Shown one piece after another: positions 9,870 to 17,537 of a stretch of 64,000 nucleotides of DNA (the first letter of the stretch is position 1; every line of letters begins with the position of its first letter). The DNA comes from Nocardia sp. NRRL S-836 (GTDB taxonomy: Bacteria > Actinomycetota > Actinomycetes > Mycobacteriales > Pseudonocardiaceae). The notes beneath the pieces were generated by a model, which saw nothing but the letters and a program-made list of their open reading frames with translations, was not told the origin of the DNA and searched no databases. The DNA lies in the NCBI RefSeq assembly GCF_001279525.1, contig NZ_LGDY01000125.1, positions 124,001 through 188,000 of the forward strand. The letters are read 5' to 3'. Made by a program: the position numbers and the translations under genes.

Positions 9870-11033
9870 TCAGTGTGCGACAGGGCACTTCCCGGGAGTC
9901 TCTGCGGGGAAGAAGTTCGGCAGCAGTTCACCGGTGTCGTAGTAGCGGTGGTAGACCGGCGTGAGGCCGCCCGACACAGGGGGCACGATCCAGGACCAGT
10001 CGGCCGGGCAGGAACGTCCGGCGGCCTCCTCCTTCTCCAGGTGCGTCAGGAACCTCTTCGACTCGGTGTGGTGGTCGGTGATCGTCACCCCGGACTCGCC
10101 GAACGAGTGCAGGACGGCGCGGTTGAGCTCGATCAGGGCGCGGTCGCGCCACAGCGTCGCCTCGGACGACATGTCCAGGCCCATCCGCTTGGCGATGTAG
10201 GGCAGCAGGTCGTACCGGTCGTGGTCGGCGAGGTTGCGGGCGCCGATCTCGGTGCCCAGGTACCAGCCGTTGAACGGTGCGCAGGGGTAGTCGATGCCAC
10301 CGATGCGCAGGCGCATGTTGCTGATCGCGGGCACCGCGTGCCACCGCACGCCCAGCGCGGCCAGCCACGGCAGCTCCGGGTGCGACAGCGGCACCTCCAG
10401 GACCGCGTCGGCCGGGATCTCGGCCAGCGCGGGGTCGTGGCCCTCGCAGGACACCAGCAGCGGCAGCACGTCGAACGGCCCGCGCACGGCGGGCGGCCGC
10501 CACCCGCGTTCGACCGCCAGGTCGGTGAGGGCGAGGTTGCGGGCGTCGCCGAGCACGCCGCCGTCGGGGCCCCGGTAGGCGGCGTAGCGGACGATCTGCT
10601 CGTTCACGATCCGCGGGGCGGGCATGCCGGGCTCGGCCGGGGAGAAGATCGAGATGAGCGGCCGGATCTTGCCCTTGTTCGTGGCCAGGCGGAGGTGTTC
10701 GACGCACTGCGCGGCCACGTCGGCGGGGGCGGACACCTCCCGCAGGTCGCGCACCTTCAGGCTGCGCCAGTAGAGGCGGCCGATGCAGCGGGAGCTGTTG
10801 CGCCAGGCCACCCGCGCGCCGAAGGTCAGCTCGGCGGTGGTGTGGCGGTAGGTGCCGGTCGCCGCGATCTCGGCGTGCACCTCGGCGAGACGGGCTTCGA
10901 CCGGACCCAGGTCGGGGTGTTCTGCGTGGTGCAGGCGGACGAAGTCCTCCACCTCGGCGATGTCGATCTCGACCTGCGCCGGGGGGAACGCGGTGAGGGA
11001 ACGGGGCATCACATCAGTCGGGACGGGGATCAT
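9870..11033 (-). CDS. nos: Bacterial nitric oxide synthase oxygenase
   Basis: 387 residues, oxygenase domain only, as in Bacillus, Deinococcus and Streptomyces TxtD; partner reductases supply electrons. It oxidises L-arginine to citrulline and nitric oxide at a thiolate-ligated heme. The proximal Cys is residue 83 in WRNSSRCIGR. The Arg-binding segment GWYLGTEIGARNL carries the catalytic Glu, and NEQIVRYAAY and the C-terminal pterin-site region (WSWIVPP) are present. The start is placed at the ATG at 11033; an in-frame start 84 nt upstream adds a Cys/Arg-rich run unlike the family. A permease gene starts 5 nt after its stop. No thaxtomin genes are nearby. Confidence 0.94.
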   Translation of the reverse strand: MIPVPTDVMPRSLTAFPPAQVEIDIAEVEDFVRLHHAEHPDLGPVEARLAEVHAEIAATGTYRHTTAELTFGARVAWRNSSRCIGRLYWRSLKVRDLREVSAPADVAAQCVEHLRLATNKGKIRPLISIFSPAEPGMPAPRIVNEQIVRYAAYRGPDGGVLGDARNLALTDLAVERGWRPPAVRGPFDVLPLLVSCEGHDPALAEIPADAVLEVPLSHPELPWLAALGVRWHAVPAISNMRLRIGGIDYPCAPFNGWYLGTEIGARNLADHDRYDLLPYIAKRMGLDMSSEATLWRDRALIELNRAVLHSFGESGVTITDHHTESKRFLTHLEKEEAAGRSCPADWSWIVPPVSGGLTPVYHRYYDTGELLPNFFPAETPGKCPVAH

Positions 11034-11220
11034 GGCGAGGCACCGTAGTTGCGCTTCCGGGTGCCGGAAACCGCCTGACGTGCTACGCCGCTCGGAGCAC
11101 CGGACCGCGTCCGACACGCTCAGCGACTACTTGATACCGCAACCGGGTGGCGGAGGCGGGGACATGGAGTGGTTTTGAGCCGTTATCTCGCCGCGACCGA
11201 ACGGTGACCGGTGATCCAGT

Positions 11221-12288
11221 TCACGACGGAATCCGACCCGTTCGAGTGACAACCCCAGGCACCTCCCACGAGGTGAACCGCGCCATCCCGCGCACGGCCA
11301 GCTTCGACGGCACCGCCCGGAACACGAGGTTGCGCACCGCCACGGCCAGCGGCGACCGCACCTCGATCCCGAACCGCCCGGCCAGCAACGACCCCCGCCA
11401 CACCGCCTGCGTCCGCGGCCGGCGCACCGCGTCGTACCGGGCCAGGTCACCGTCGCAGACCGCCAGCGTCACGGCGTCCTCCAGCGCCATGCACGCGCCT
11501 TGCCCGAGGTAGGGCGTCATCGCGTGCGCCGCGTCGCCGAGCAGCGCCACCCGCCCGGAGACGAACGTCGGCAGCGGCGGCAGGTGGTGGATGTCGTGCC
11601 GGATCACGTCCGCGGTCGACGCCACCAGCTCCGGGATCGGGTCGTGCCAGTCGGCGAACAACGCCACGGGGTCGAGTTCCGCGGCGGGCGGCGCCACCCG
11701 TGCGAGGTACCAGCAGACCCGGCCGTCACCCAGCGGCAGGACCCCCGCCTCGCCGCCCGGACCGAGGGTCTGTGTGATCGGCAGGACGTGCGGCCCCGGC
11801 GCCACCCCTCGCCACGCCGTGGCGCCCGCGTACACCGGCCCCGGCGCGCCGGGCAGCACCTCCGCCCGCAGGCGGCTGTTGATCCCGTCCGCCGCCACCA
11901 CGAGATCGGCGTCCAGCTCCTCGGCGCTGGTCACCTCGGCGTCTTTGAAGAGGATCTCCGGCGGCAACGCGCGCAGCAGCACGCCGTGCAGGTCGGCGCG
12001 GTGCATCGCGATGATCTTCTCCTGGCCGACGTCGGGCACGTGCGCCAGCCAACGGCCGTCCGACGCGCGCACGCCACCCGACACGCGCGGGGTGCCCAGC
12101 CGCCGGACCTCGTCCTCCAGGCCCATCCACGCCAGCGCCCGCAGCGCGTTCGGCATCACACCCACACCGGCGCCGATCTCGCCGAACGCGGCGGCCCGTT
12201 CGCGGACCTCGACCTCCCAGCCCACGCGCCGCAACGACACCGCCGCGGCCAGCCCACCGATGCCGCCGCCGACCACGATCGCCTTCAC
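11221..12288 (-). CDS. FAD-dependent aromatic monooxygenase
   Basis: 355 residues, group A flavoprotein monooxygenase of the salicylate/PHBH hydroxylase type. The FAD GXGXXG motif is at the N-terminus (KAIVVGGGIGGLAAAVSLRR); the DG motif is VVAADGINSRLR, and the second FAD motif is VALLGDAAHAMTPYLGQGACMALEDA. Such enzymes hydroxylate aromatic or polyketide-like substrates with NAD(P)H and O2. The GTG at 12288 follows a strong AGGAGG at a proper distance, which fixes the start. It diverges from a TetR gene across 69 bp containing three palindromes, so it is almost certainly that regulator's target. Confidence 0.92.
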   Translation of the reverse strand: MKAIVVGGGIGGLAAAVSLRRVGWEVEVRERAAAFGEIGAGVGVMPNALRALAWMGLEDEVRRLGTPRVSGGVRASDGRWLAHVPDVGQEKIIAMHRADLHGVLLRALPPEILFKDAEVTSAEELDADLVVAADGINSRLRAEVLPGAPGPVYAGATAWRGVAPGPHVLPITQTLGPGGEAGVLPLGDGRVCWYLARVAPPAAELDPVALFADWHDPIPELVASTADVIRHDIHHLPPLPTFVSGRVALLGDAAHAMTPYLGQGACMALEDAVTLAVCDGDLARYDAVRRPRTQAVWRGSLLAGRFGIEVRSPLAVAVRNLVFRAVPSKLAVRGMARFTSWEVPGVVTRTGRIPS

Positions 12289-12298
12289 GGTTCCTCCT

Positions 12299-12341
12299 CT
12301 ACAGGCGTAGAGGACACTACACCTGTAGACTACAGCTGTAG
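12299..12341. promoter_or_regulatory. Triple TetR operator cluster
   Basis: Three 12-bp palindrome-like sites lie between the divergent monooxygenase and TetR genes: CTACAGGCGTAG (12299-12310), CTACACCTGTAG (12317-12328) and CTACAGCTGTAG (12330-12341, perfect). Start-to-start distances are 18 and 13 bp. The first abuts the Shine-Dalgarno of the monooxygenase gene. Confidence 0.75.
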
Positions 12342-12357
12342 AGATGCCGGGGAGCAC

Positions 12358-12894
12358 ATGCGCAGGGACCTGATCACCGACGCCGCGATCGAACTGGTGG
12401 CGACCTCCGGCATGCGCGGTCTCACCCACCGGGCCGTCGACCGCCACGCCGGGCTGCCGGAGGGGTCGACCAGCGCGTACTTCCGCACGCGCAAGGCGTT
12501 GATCGAGGGGCTCGTGGAGCGGCTCGCCGTCCAGGAGCAGGAGGAGGTCGTCCTCGACACCGACGACCTGGCCGGCAGCCTCGCGAAGACCATCGACAGC
12601 TGGCTCGTCGGGCGCAACCGCACGCTCGCCCGGTACGCGGCGATGCTGGAGGCCACACACCACCCGGAGCTCAGGTCGATCCTCGTCCACTCCCCGCGCG
12701 AACGGGCCACGGAGCTCGCGCGGGCGCTGGGGCACGAGGACCCGGAGGCGTCCGGCGGGCACATCATGGCGTTCCTCGAAGGCCTGCTGTTCTACCGGCT
12801 CGTCGGCGGCGGCAGCACCGGCGGCCCGCGGCCGGGCACCGAGGAGAGCCGCCAGGACCTGCGCAGGGCGATCGAAAAGGCGTTGCGACCGTAG
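12358..12894 (+). CDS. TetR-family regulator, divergent from the monooxygenase
   Basis: 178 residues. The N-terminal TetR helix-turn-helix (residues 1-50: ITDAAIELVATSGMRGLTHRAVDRHAGLPEGSTSAYF, then the FRTRKALIEG helix) is followed by a ligand-binding alpha domain. The GLTHRAVD...LPEGSTSAYF pattern is that of the subgroup with a C-terminal TetR_C_31-like domain. The ATG at 12358 follows GGGGAG. It probably represses itself and the divergent FAD monooxygenase through the triple palindrome; the ligand is likely an aromatic compound (inference). Confidence 0.9.
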   Translation: MRRDLITDAAIELVATSGMRGLTHRAVDRHAGLPEGSTSAYFRTRKALIEGLVERLAVQEQEEVVLDTDDLAGSLAKTIDSWLVGRNRTLARYAAMLEATHHPELRSILVHSPRERATELARALGHEDPEASGGHIMAFLEGLLFYRLVGGGSTGGPRPGTEESRQDLRRAIEKALRP

Positions 12895-12908
12895 GTACGT
12901 TGGTCCTC

Positions 12909-12941
12909 ATGGGATTCGGGTACGGGGTCTTCTACCTCTGA
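12909..12941 (+). CDS. 10-codon leader peptide upstream of the ABC-F gene
   Basis: ATG-GGA-TTC-GGG-TAC-GGG-GTC-TTC-TAC-CTC-TGA encodes MGFGYGVFYL. The ORF ends two bases before a strong hairpin and 59 bp before the ABC-F start. There is no Shine-Dalgarno, so it may be translated from a leaderless or nearly leaderless transcript. Short leader ORFs with inhibitor-dependent ribosome arrest are known ahead of antibiotic-resistance ABC-F genes; placement here supports the same role. Confidence 0.7.
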   Translation: MGFGYGVFYL

Positions 12942-12943
12942 GC

Positions 12944-12972
12944 CAGGACGTGTCGCCCAGCCACACGTCCTG
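12944..12972 (+). promoter_or_regulatory. Attenuator hairpin ahead of the ABC-F gene
   Basis: A perfect 10-bp stem (CAGGACGTGT / ACACGTCCTG) with a 9-nt loop starts right after the leader stop and is followed by ATTT. An alternative outer helix pairs CGGGTACG inside the leader ORF (12917-12924) with CGTACCCG (12979-12986), whose last base is the first of the GGAAG ribosome-binding site. A ribosome stalled on the leader would disrupt this structure. The mechanism is inferred. Confidence 0.7.
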
Positions 12973-13000
12973 ATTTCGCGTACCCGGAAGAAGATCTCCC

Positions 13001-14572
13001 ATGCGTTCGCATGTTCACCTGACGACCCATGACCTCACCAAGGGCTATGAGGCCGGCCCCGTCGTCGACGGCATCTCGCTGACGGTCTCGGCGGGCCAGC
13101 GCCTGGGCGTCATCGGCGAGAACGGCCGCGGCAAGACCACGTTGCTCCGCCTGCTCGCCGGCGACCTGGCACCCGACCACGGAACCGTCACGCGGCACGG
13201 TTCGTTGAGCCTGGTGCGGCAGGAGATGCCGTTCCACGAACAGGAGGCGGTCGGAGACCTGCTCACCGAGGCGCTGCACGCGAGCCGCACGGCACTGTCC
13301 GAACTGGACAGTGCCGCGGCGCCGTTCGACGAGCAGCGCTACGCCGAGGCCCTCGCGCACGCCGAGAACATCGAGGCGTGGGACGCGGACCGCCGCGCCG
13401 ACGTCGCGCTCAAGGCGCTCGGCGCGGACCACGACCCGGCCACCCGGCTCGCGCACCTCTCGGTGGGCCAGCGCTACCGGGTCCGGCTCGCCTGCCTGCT
13501 GGCCGAACGCGCCGACGTCCTGCTGCTCGACGAGCCGACCAACCACCTGGACGCCGCGGCGCTGGGCTTCCTCACCGAACGCCTGCTGCGGCACCCCGGC
13601 GTGGTGGTGCTGGTCAGCCACGACCGCACGCTGCTCGACGACGTCTGCACCCAGCTGCTCGACCTCGACCCGACGCCGGACGGCGAGGTGCGCCTGCACG
13701 GCGGCGGCTACCGGGCGTTCAAGGAGACCAAGCGCGCCGAACGGCGGCGCTGGGAGCAGCGGTTCGCCCAGGAGGCCGCCGAGCACGACGAGCTCGCGGA
13801 GAAGGTCGACCGCGCGCAGAGCCGGCTCCAGGACGCCTGGCGCCCGCCGAAGGGCGCGTCCAAGCACAAGCGCGGCACCCGTGCGGCGAGCAAGATGCGC
13901 AACGTCGCCCGCAGGCTGGACGAGCTGGACGAGCACCGCGTCACCGCTCCCCCGCCACCGCTGCGCTTCACCCCGCCCGAGCTGACCGCCGACGGCGACC
14001 TCCTGCACGCGACGCCACTGGAGGTGCCAGGACGGCTGGTCCTCGCCGAGCCGATCTCGCTCGGCGCGGGCGACCGGCTGCTCATCACCGGACCGAACGG
14101 CGCGGGCAAGACCACGCTGCTCAACGTCCTCGCCGGCCGCATCAGGCCCGCCCACGGCACCGTGCACCACGCGGGCAAGATCGCGCTGCTCGCGCAGGAG
14201 TCGGCGTTCGAGGACGAGGACGCCACCGCGGCACAGGTGTGTTCGCGGGCGGCGGAACTCGGTCTGCTGACAGCGGAAGACCTCGCGCGCCCGGTCCGCC
14301 ACCTGTCCACTGGGCAGCGCAGGCGGCTGGAGCTGGCCGTCCTGCTCAGCGGCGGCCCGGACGTGCTGCTGCTGGACGAACCGACCAACCACCTGTCGAT
14401 CGCCCTGGTCGACGAGCTGACCGAGGCACTGCTGCGGACGAGGGCGGCCGTGGCCGTAGCGACCCACGACCGGCAGATGCGGACAGATTTCGGCCGGTGG
14501 CGGACCGTCACCCCCAATTCACCTTCACAAAGTCGTGAAACTTCTGTAGCTTCCGAACAGGTCTTCTACTGA
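13001..14572 (+). CDS. ABC-F ribosomal-protection ATPase
   Basis: 523 residues with two ABC cassettes and no membrane domain. Walker A motifs are GENGRGKTT (about 38-46) and GPNGAGKTT (about 364-372). Signatures are LSVGQ and LSTGQ, and Walker B motifs are DVLLLDEPTNHL twice. A charged inter-domain linker (residues about 240-310) corresponds to the P-site tRNA interaction motif region. ABC-F proteins of this layout dislodge antibiotics from the ribosome (macrolide, lincosamide, streptogramin or pleuromutilin classes), and the leader-peptide attenuator upstream fits inducible resistance. The final 20 residues look atypical. The stop lies 19 bp before a P450 gene, so the two may be co-transcribed. 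Confidence 0.9.
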   Translation: MRSHVHLTTHDLTKGYEAGPVVDGISLTVSAGQRLGVIGENGRGKTTLLRLLAGDLAPDHGTVTRHGSLSLVRQEMPFHEQEAVGDLLTEALHASRTALSELDSAAAPFDEQRYAEALAHAENIEAWDADRRADVALKALGADHDPATRLAHLSVGQRYRVRLACLLAERADVLLLDEPTNHLDAAALGFLTERLLRHPGVVVLVSHDRTLLDDVCTQLLDLDPTPDGEVRLHGGGYRAFKETKRAERRRWEQRFAQEAAEHDELAEKVDRAQSRLQDAWRPPKGASKHKRGTRAASKMRNVARRLDELDEHRVTAPPPPLRFTPPELTADGDLLHATPLEVPGRLVLAEPISLGAGDRLLITGPNGAGKTTLLNVLAGRIRPAHGTVHHAGKIALLAQESAFEDEDATAAQVCSRAAELGLLTAEDLARPVRHLSTGQRRRLELAVLLSGGPDVLLLDEPTNHLSIALVDELTEALLRTRAAVAVATHDRQMRTDFGRWRTVTPNSPSQSRETSVASEQVFY

Positions 14573-14591
14573 GCACTGGGAGGTGTGCGAG

Positions 14592-15794
14592 ATGACCGAA
14601 CTGATCTCCGAGGAACTGCCCATCACGCGACAGGCCCCGTTCGACCCGCCCGCCGGGATCACGGCCATCCGGGAACAGGCCCGCATCAGCAGGCTGCGGT
14701 TCTCCGACGGCCACCTGGGCTGGCTGGTCACCGGGCACCACCAGGTGCGCGAGGTGCTGGGGAGCCCCAAGTTCACGAACGCACCGGAGAAGCACCACCT
14801 GATCGACGCCCGGTTCCAGGGCGAGGCGCCGGAGGAGGGCCGCAAGACCCAGCCCGGCATGTTCCTGAGCCAGGACCCACCGGACCACACCCGGCTGCGC
14901 CGGATGCTGCAGGGCCAGTTCACCGTCCGGCGGATGAACCAGCTGTCCGAGTGGATCGGCCAGATCGTCGACGACCAGCTGGCGCACATGCGTTCGCTGG
15001 GCGGCAAGGCGGACCTGGTCAAGGAGTTCGCGCTGCCGGTGCCCTCACTGGTGATCTGCGCGCTGCTGGGCGTCGACTACGACGAGCGGCACCGCTTCCA
15101 GGAGGACACGGCGAAGATGCTGTCCCTGGACACCACCTTCAAGGAGGCCATGGCGGCGTTCGCGCGCATCCAGGAGTTCATGCGGGAGCTGATCGACCGC
15201 AAGAAGGCCGCCCCCGGCGACGACATGATCAGCGACCTGCTCGCCACCGGGGAGCCGACCGACGAGGAAGCGTCGAACATGGCGATGCTCCTGCTGCTCG
15301 CCGGTCACGAGACCACGGCGAACATGCTGGGCCTCGGCACGTTCACGCTGCTGCAGCACCCCGACCAGCTCAAGATCCTCAAGGACGAGCCGGAGGTCAT
15401 CGACAACGCCGTCGAGGAGCTCATGCGGTACCTGTCGATCATCCACTTCGGACCGGTCCGCACCGCGGCCGAGGACGTGGAGATCGACGGCCACCTCATC
15501 AAGGCCGGTGACACCGTGCTGATGCACGTGCCGGCCGCGAACCGCGACCCGGAGAAGTTCGGCGACAACCCCGACGAGCTCGACCTGCGCCGCCCGGCCA
15601 CCGGCCACGTCGCGTTCGGCCACGGCATCCACCAGTGCCTGGGCCAGCAGCTCGCCCGCATCGAGATGCGGGTCGGGTTCACGAAGCTGTTCGCGGCGTT
15701 CCCCGACCTCCGCCTCGACGTCGAGCCGGAGGAGGTGCCGCTGCGCAGCGACATGGGCATCTACGGGGTCCACTCGTTGCCAGTAGCGTGGTGA
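14592..15794 (+). CDS. Cytochrome P450 (first P450-ferredoxin pair)
   Basis: 400 residues, soluble class I bacterial P450. The I-helix oxygen-binding motif LLAGHETTAN lies at about 236-245, the ExxR pair is EELMRY, and the heme-binding loop FGHGIHQCLGQQLA (about 341-354) carries the ligand Cys. It resembles CYP105/CYP107-type actinomycete P450s of secondary metabolism or xenobiotic oxidation. The ATG at 14592 follows GGGAGG by 8 nt; a GTG 9 nt upstream is less well placed. The ferredoxin gene begins 2 nt after its stop, within the sequence TGGTGAGCATG. Substrate unknown. Confidence 0.95.
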   Translation: MTELISEELPITRQAPFDPPAGITAIREQARISRLRFSDGHLGWLVTGHHQVREVLGSPKFTNAPEKHHLIDARFQGEAPEEGRKTQPGMFLSQDPPDHTRLRRMLQGQFTVRRMNQLSEWIGQIVDDQLAHMRSLGGKADLVKEFALPVPSLVICALLGVDYDERHRFQEDTAKMLSLDTTFKEAMAAFARIQEFMRELIDRKKAAPGDDMISDLLATGEPTDEEASNMAMLLLLAGHETTANMLGLGTFTLLQHPDQLKILKDEPEVIDNAVEELMRYLSIIHFGPVRTAAEDVEIDGHLIKAGDTVLMHVPAANRDPEKFGDNPDELDLRRPATGHVAFGHGIHQCLGQQLARIEMRVGFTKLFAAFPDLRLDVEPEEVPLRSDMGIYGVHSLPVAW

Positions 15795-15796
15795 GC

Positions 15797-15988
15797 ATGA
15801 AGATTTCGGTCGACCAGTCGAAGTGCTGCGGATCGGGGATGTGCGTCCTGACCGACCCGGACCTCTTCGACCAGAACGAGGAAGACGGCACGGTCGTGCT
15901 CCTGCAGGAGCACCCCGACGCCGCGCACGAGGCCACCGCCAAGGAAGCGGCGGGCCTGTGCCCGGCGAGCGCGATCACCATCAGCTGA
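15797..15988 (+). CDS. Single-cluster ferredoxin, P450 partner
   Basis: 63 residues. Cysteines in KCCGSGMCV and LCPASAI give the CX5CXnCP pattern of [3Fe-4S]-type (or one [4Fe-4S]) ferredoxins that pass electrons to class I P450s. The acidic C-terminal half and the length are normal. It starts 2 nt after the P450 stop and is followed by a terminator, so it is the last gene of this unit. No ferredoxin reductase gene is nearby. Confidence 0.93.
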   Translation: MKISVDQSKCCGSGMCVLTDPDLFDQNEEDGTVVLLQEHPDAAHEATAKEAAGLCPASAITIS

Positions 15989-16011
15989 TCCGCGCGCGGT
16001 AGCCGTGGGGC

Positions 16012-16046
16012 GTGGAGCCAGGCGACACCTCGTCGCCTGGCTCCGC
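16012..16046 (+). terminator. Terminator after the P450-ferredoxin unit
   Basis: A perfect 13-bp stem (GGAGCCAGGCGAC / GTCGCCTGGCTCC) with loop ACCTC, extendable by a G-T and a G-C pair, lies 25 nt after the ferredoxin stop. There is no T-tract, as is common in actinomycetes. Confidence 0.75.
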
Positions 16047-16141
16047 CACCCTGTCCGGTTCCTGCCACCTCAGGCCATTTGCGCTGCGCGAACCCGTGCA
16101 TCTCGGCGTGCCACAACAACTCCCACACTAGTCTCGTGCGC

Positions 16142-16942
16142 ATGAACTTCGCGCCCGGCTGGTACCCCGACAACGCCGACCAGCGTTTCGTGCGCTGGTG
16201 GGACGGCACCCAGTGGACCCAGCACGTCCAGCCGCGGCAGCAGCAGACCGACGCCCACCACCTGGAACTGGCGGTGGGCGGCACCGGCCAGGACCGCGTC
16301 GCCCAGCAGGTCCAGCGCGCGGGCGTCGGGCAACCGGTCGCGGGCGGCGGCGGAACCCTCTTCACCGAGCCGGTCCTGGTCGTGAACCAGAAGGCGAAGC
16401 TCGTGGAGATGTCGAACTCCTACGTCGTCTACGACCAGCACGCCCGCCACATCGGCACCGTCGAACAGGTCGGCCAGAGCGGCGCGGCGAAAGCGTTGCG
16501 CGCCTTCACCAAGCTCGACTCGATGCTCGACGTCCGCCTGGAGATCCGCGACGTCCACGGCCGCCCCCTGCTCCGCCTCACCCGCCCTGCGACCATGTGG
16601 AAGTCCAAGGTCCTGGTCGAACGCGGCGACGGCATGCCGATCGGCGAGATCGTGCAGGAGAACGTCTTCGGCAAGGTGCGGTTCGCGTTCGTGTCGAACG
16701 GCATGAAGGTCGGCGGCATCTACGCGGAGAACTGGCGCGCGTGGAACTTCTCGATCTGCGACCACACCGACACCGAGGTCGCGCGGATCACGAAGACCTG
16801 GCAGGGCATGACGAAGGCGCTCTTCTCCACCGCCGACAACTACGTCGTGCAGTTCCACCGGCAGGTCCCCGACCCGCTGCTGAGCATGATCGTGGCCTCC
16901 GGCGTCACCGTCGACACGGTGCTCAGCCAGAACCAGGGCTAG
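16142..16942 (+). CDS. DUF2510 / scramblase-like (LURP-related) protein
   Basis: 266 residues. The N-terminus carries the DUF2510 motif (PGWYPDNADQRFVRWWDGTQWTQHV). After a Gln-rich linker there is a phospholipid-scramblase/LURP-one-like beta barrel from about residue 75 (LFTEPVLVVNQKAKLVEMSNSYVVYDQ). No transmembrane helix is seen apart from a weak C-terminal hydrophobic stretch. DUF2510 modules occur in many actinobacterial envelope-associated proteins; function is unknown. The ATG at 16142 gives the canonical DUF2510 N-terminus; an upstream ATG 63 nt earlier would add an unrelated Cys/His-rich segment. Confidence 0.8.
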   Translation: MNFAPGWYPDNADQRFVRWWDGTQWTQHVQPRQQQTDAHHLELAVGGTGQDRVAQQVQRAGVGQPVAGGGGTLFTEPVLVVNQKAKLVEMSNSYVVYDQHARHIGTVEQVGQSGAAKALRAFTKLDSMLDVRLEIRDVHGRPLLRLTRPATMWKSKVLVERGDGMPIGEIVQENVFGKVRFAFVSNGMKVGGIYAENWRAWNFSICDHTDTEVARITKTWQGMTKALFSTADNYVVQFHRQVPDPLLSMIVASGVTVDTVLSQNQG

Positions 16943-16973
16943 CGCCGCCGCACGTCCGCTGACCGGCTGCCGA

Positions 16974-17405
16974 CTAGTAGTCCAGCTCGAAGTCGTGGTG
17001 GTCGTCGGGATCGACCACGGCGGCGAGCCTGTTCCCCGGCCTGAGGGCGGGGTGGTACCGGGCGTCGTGCTCGGCCCCGAACGCGGGCACGTCCGGCCCG
17101 CTGATCCACAGCCGCGCCCGCACCGTGGCGTCCTCGCTGATCGGCTCCATGGACAGCACCACGGCGGTCGCGGGCAACCCCACCTCGTCCAGCCGCAGCA
17201 ACCGCCGCTTGGCACGCCCGACACCTCGCCACACCCCGATGCCCAGCGGCACCAGCAGCACCGTGAGCACGATCCCCACCGTGCTGCCGTCGTTGGTCAC
17301 GTAGACGATCGGCCCGGTGAGCATCAACGCCACGGCGAAGAGGTGCAGGAACACGTTGCTGCCCCGGTTGGCGCCGTGCACCACGACGAACCCGTCCTCC
17401 GCCAT
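16974..17405 (-). CDS. Small membrane protein, hypothetical
   Basis: 143 residues with two hydrophobic helices in the first half (FLHLFAVALMLTGPIVYV and VGIVLTVLLVPLGIGVW), followed by a soluble domain. The soluble part has a beta-rich layout (LPATAVVLSMEPISEDATVRARLWISG) like DUF3592-type or NfeD-like small domains, but no confident family call is possible. It is encoded convergently to the scramblase-like gene with a 31-bp gap and no visible terminator. Function unknown. Confidence 0.75.
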   Translation of the reverse strand: MAEDGFVVVHGANRGSNVFLHLFAVALMLTGPIVYVTNDGSTVGIVLTVLLVPLGIGVWRGVGRAKRRLLRLDEVGLPATAVVLSMEPISEDATVRARLWISGPDVPAFGAEHDARYHPALRPGNRLAAVVDPDDHHDFELDY

Positions 17406-17537
17406 TCCGCCACCTTAAACACGTCGTGGGTTTCAGCGGGACGGTTCAGCGCGAATACGGCCGGACGGCCGATGCCCCGCGACAGGCCAACGGACGCAAC
17501 CCAACCCCGGCCCCAAGGCGACAGACGAACGCTCCCG

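Noticed and set aside
12932..14467. Long minus-strand open frame of 511 codons opposite the ABC-F gene
   Set aside because: It is an antisense shadow of a clear ABC-F gene; its translation is Arg/Gln/Leu-rich without motifs.
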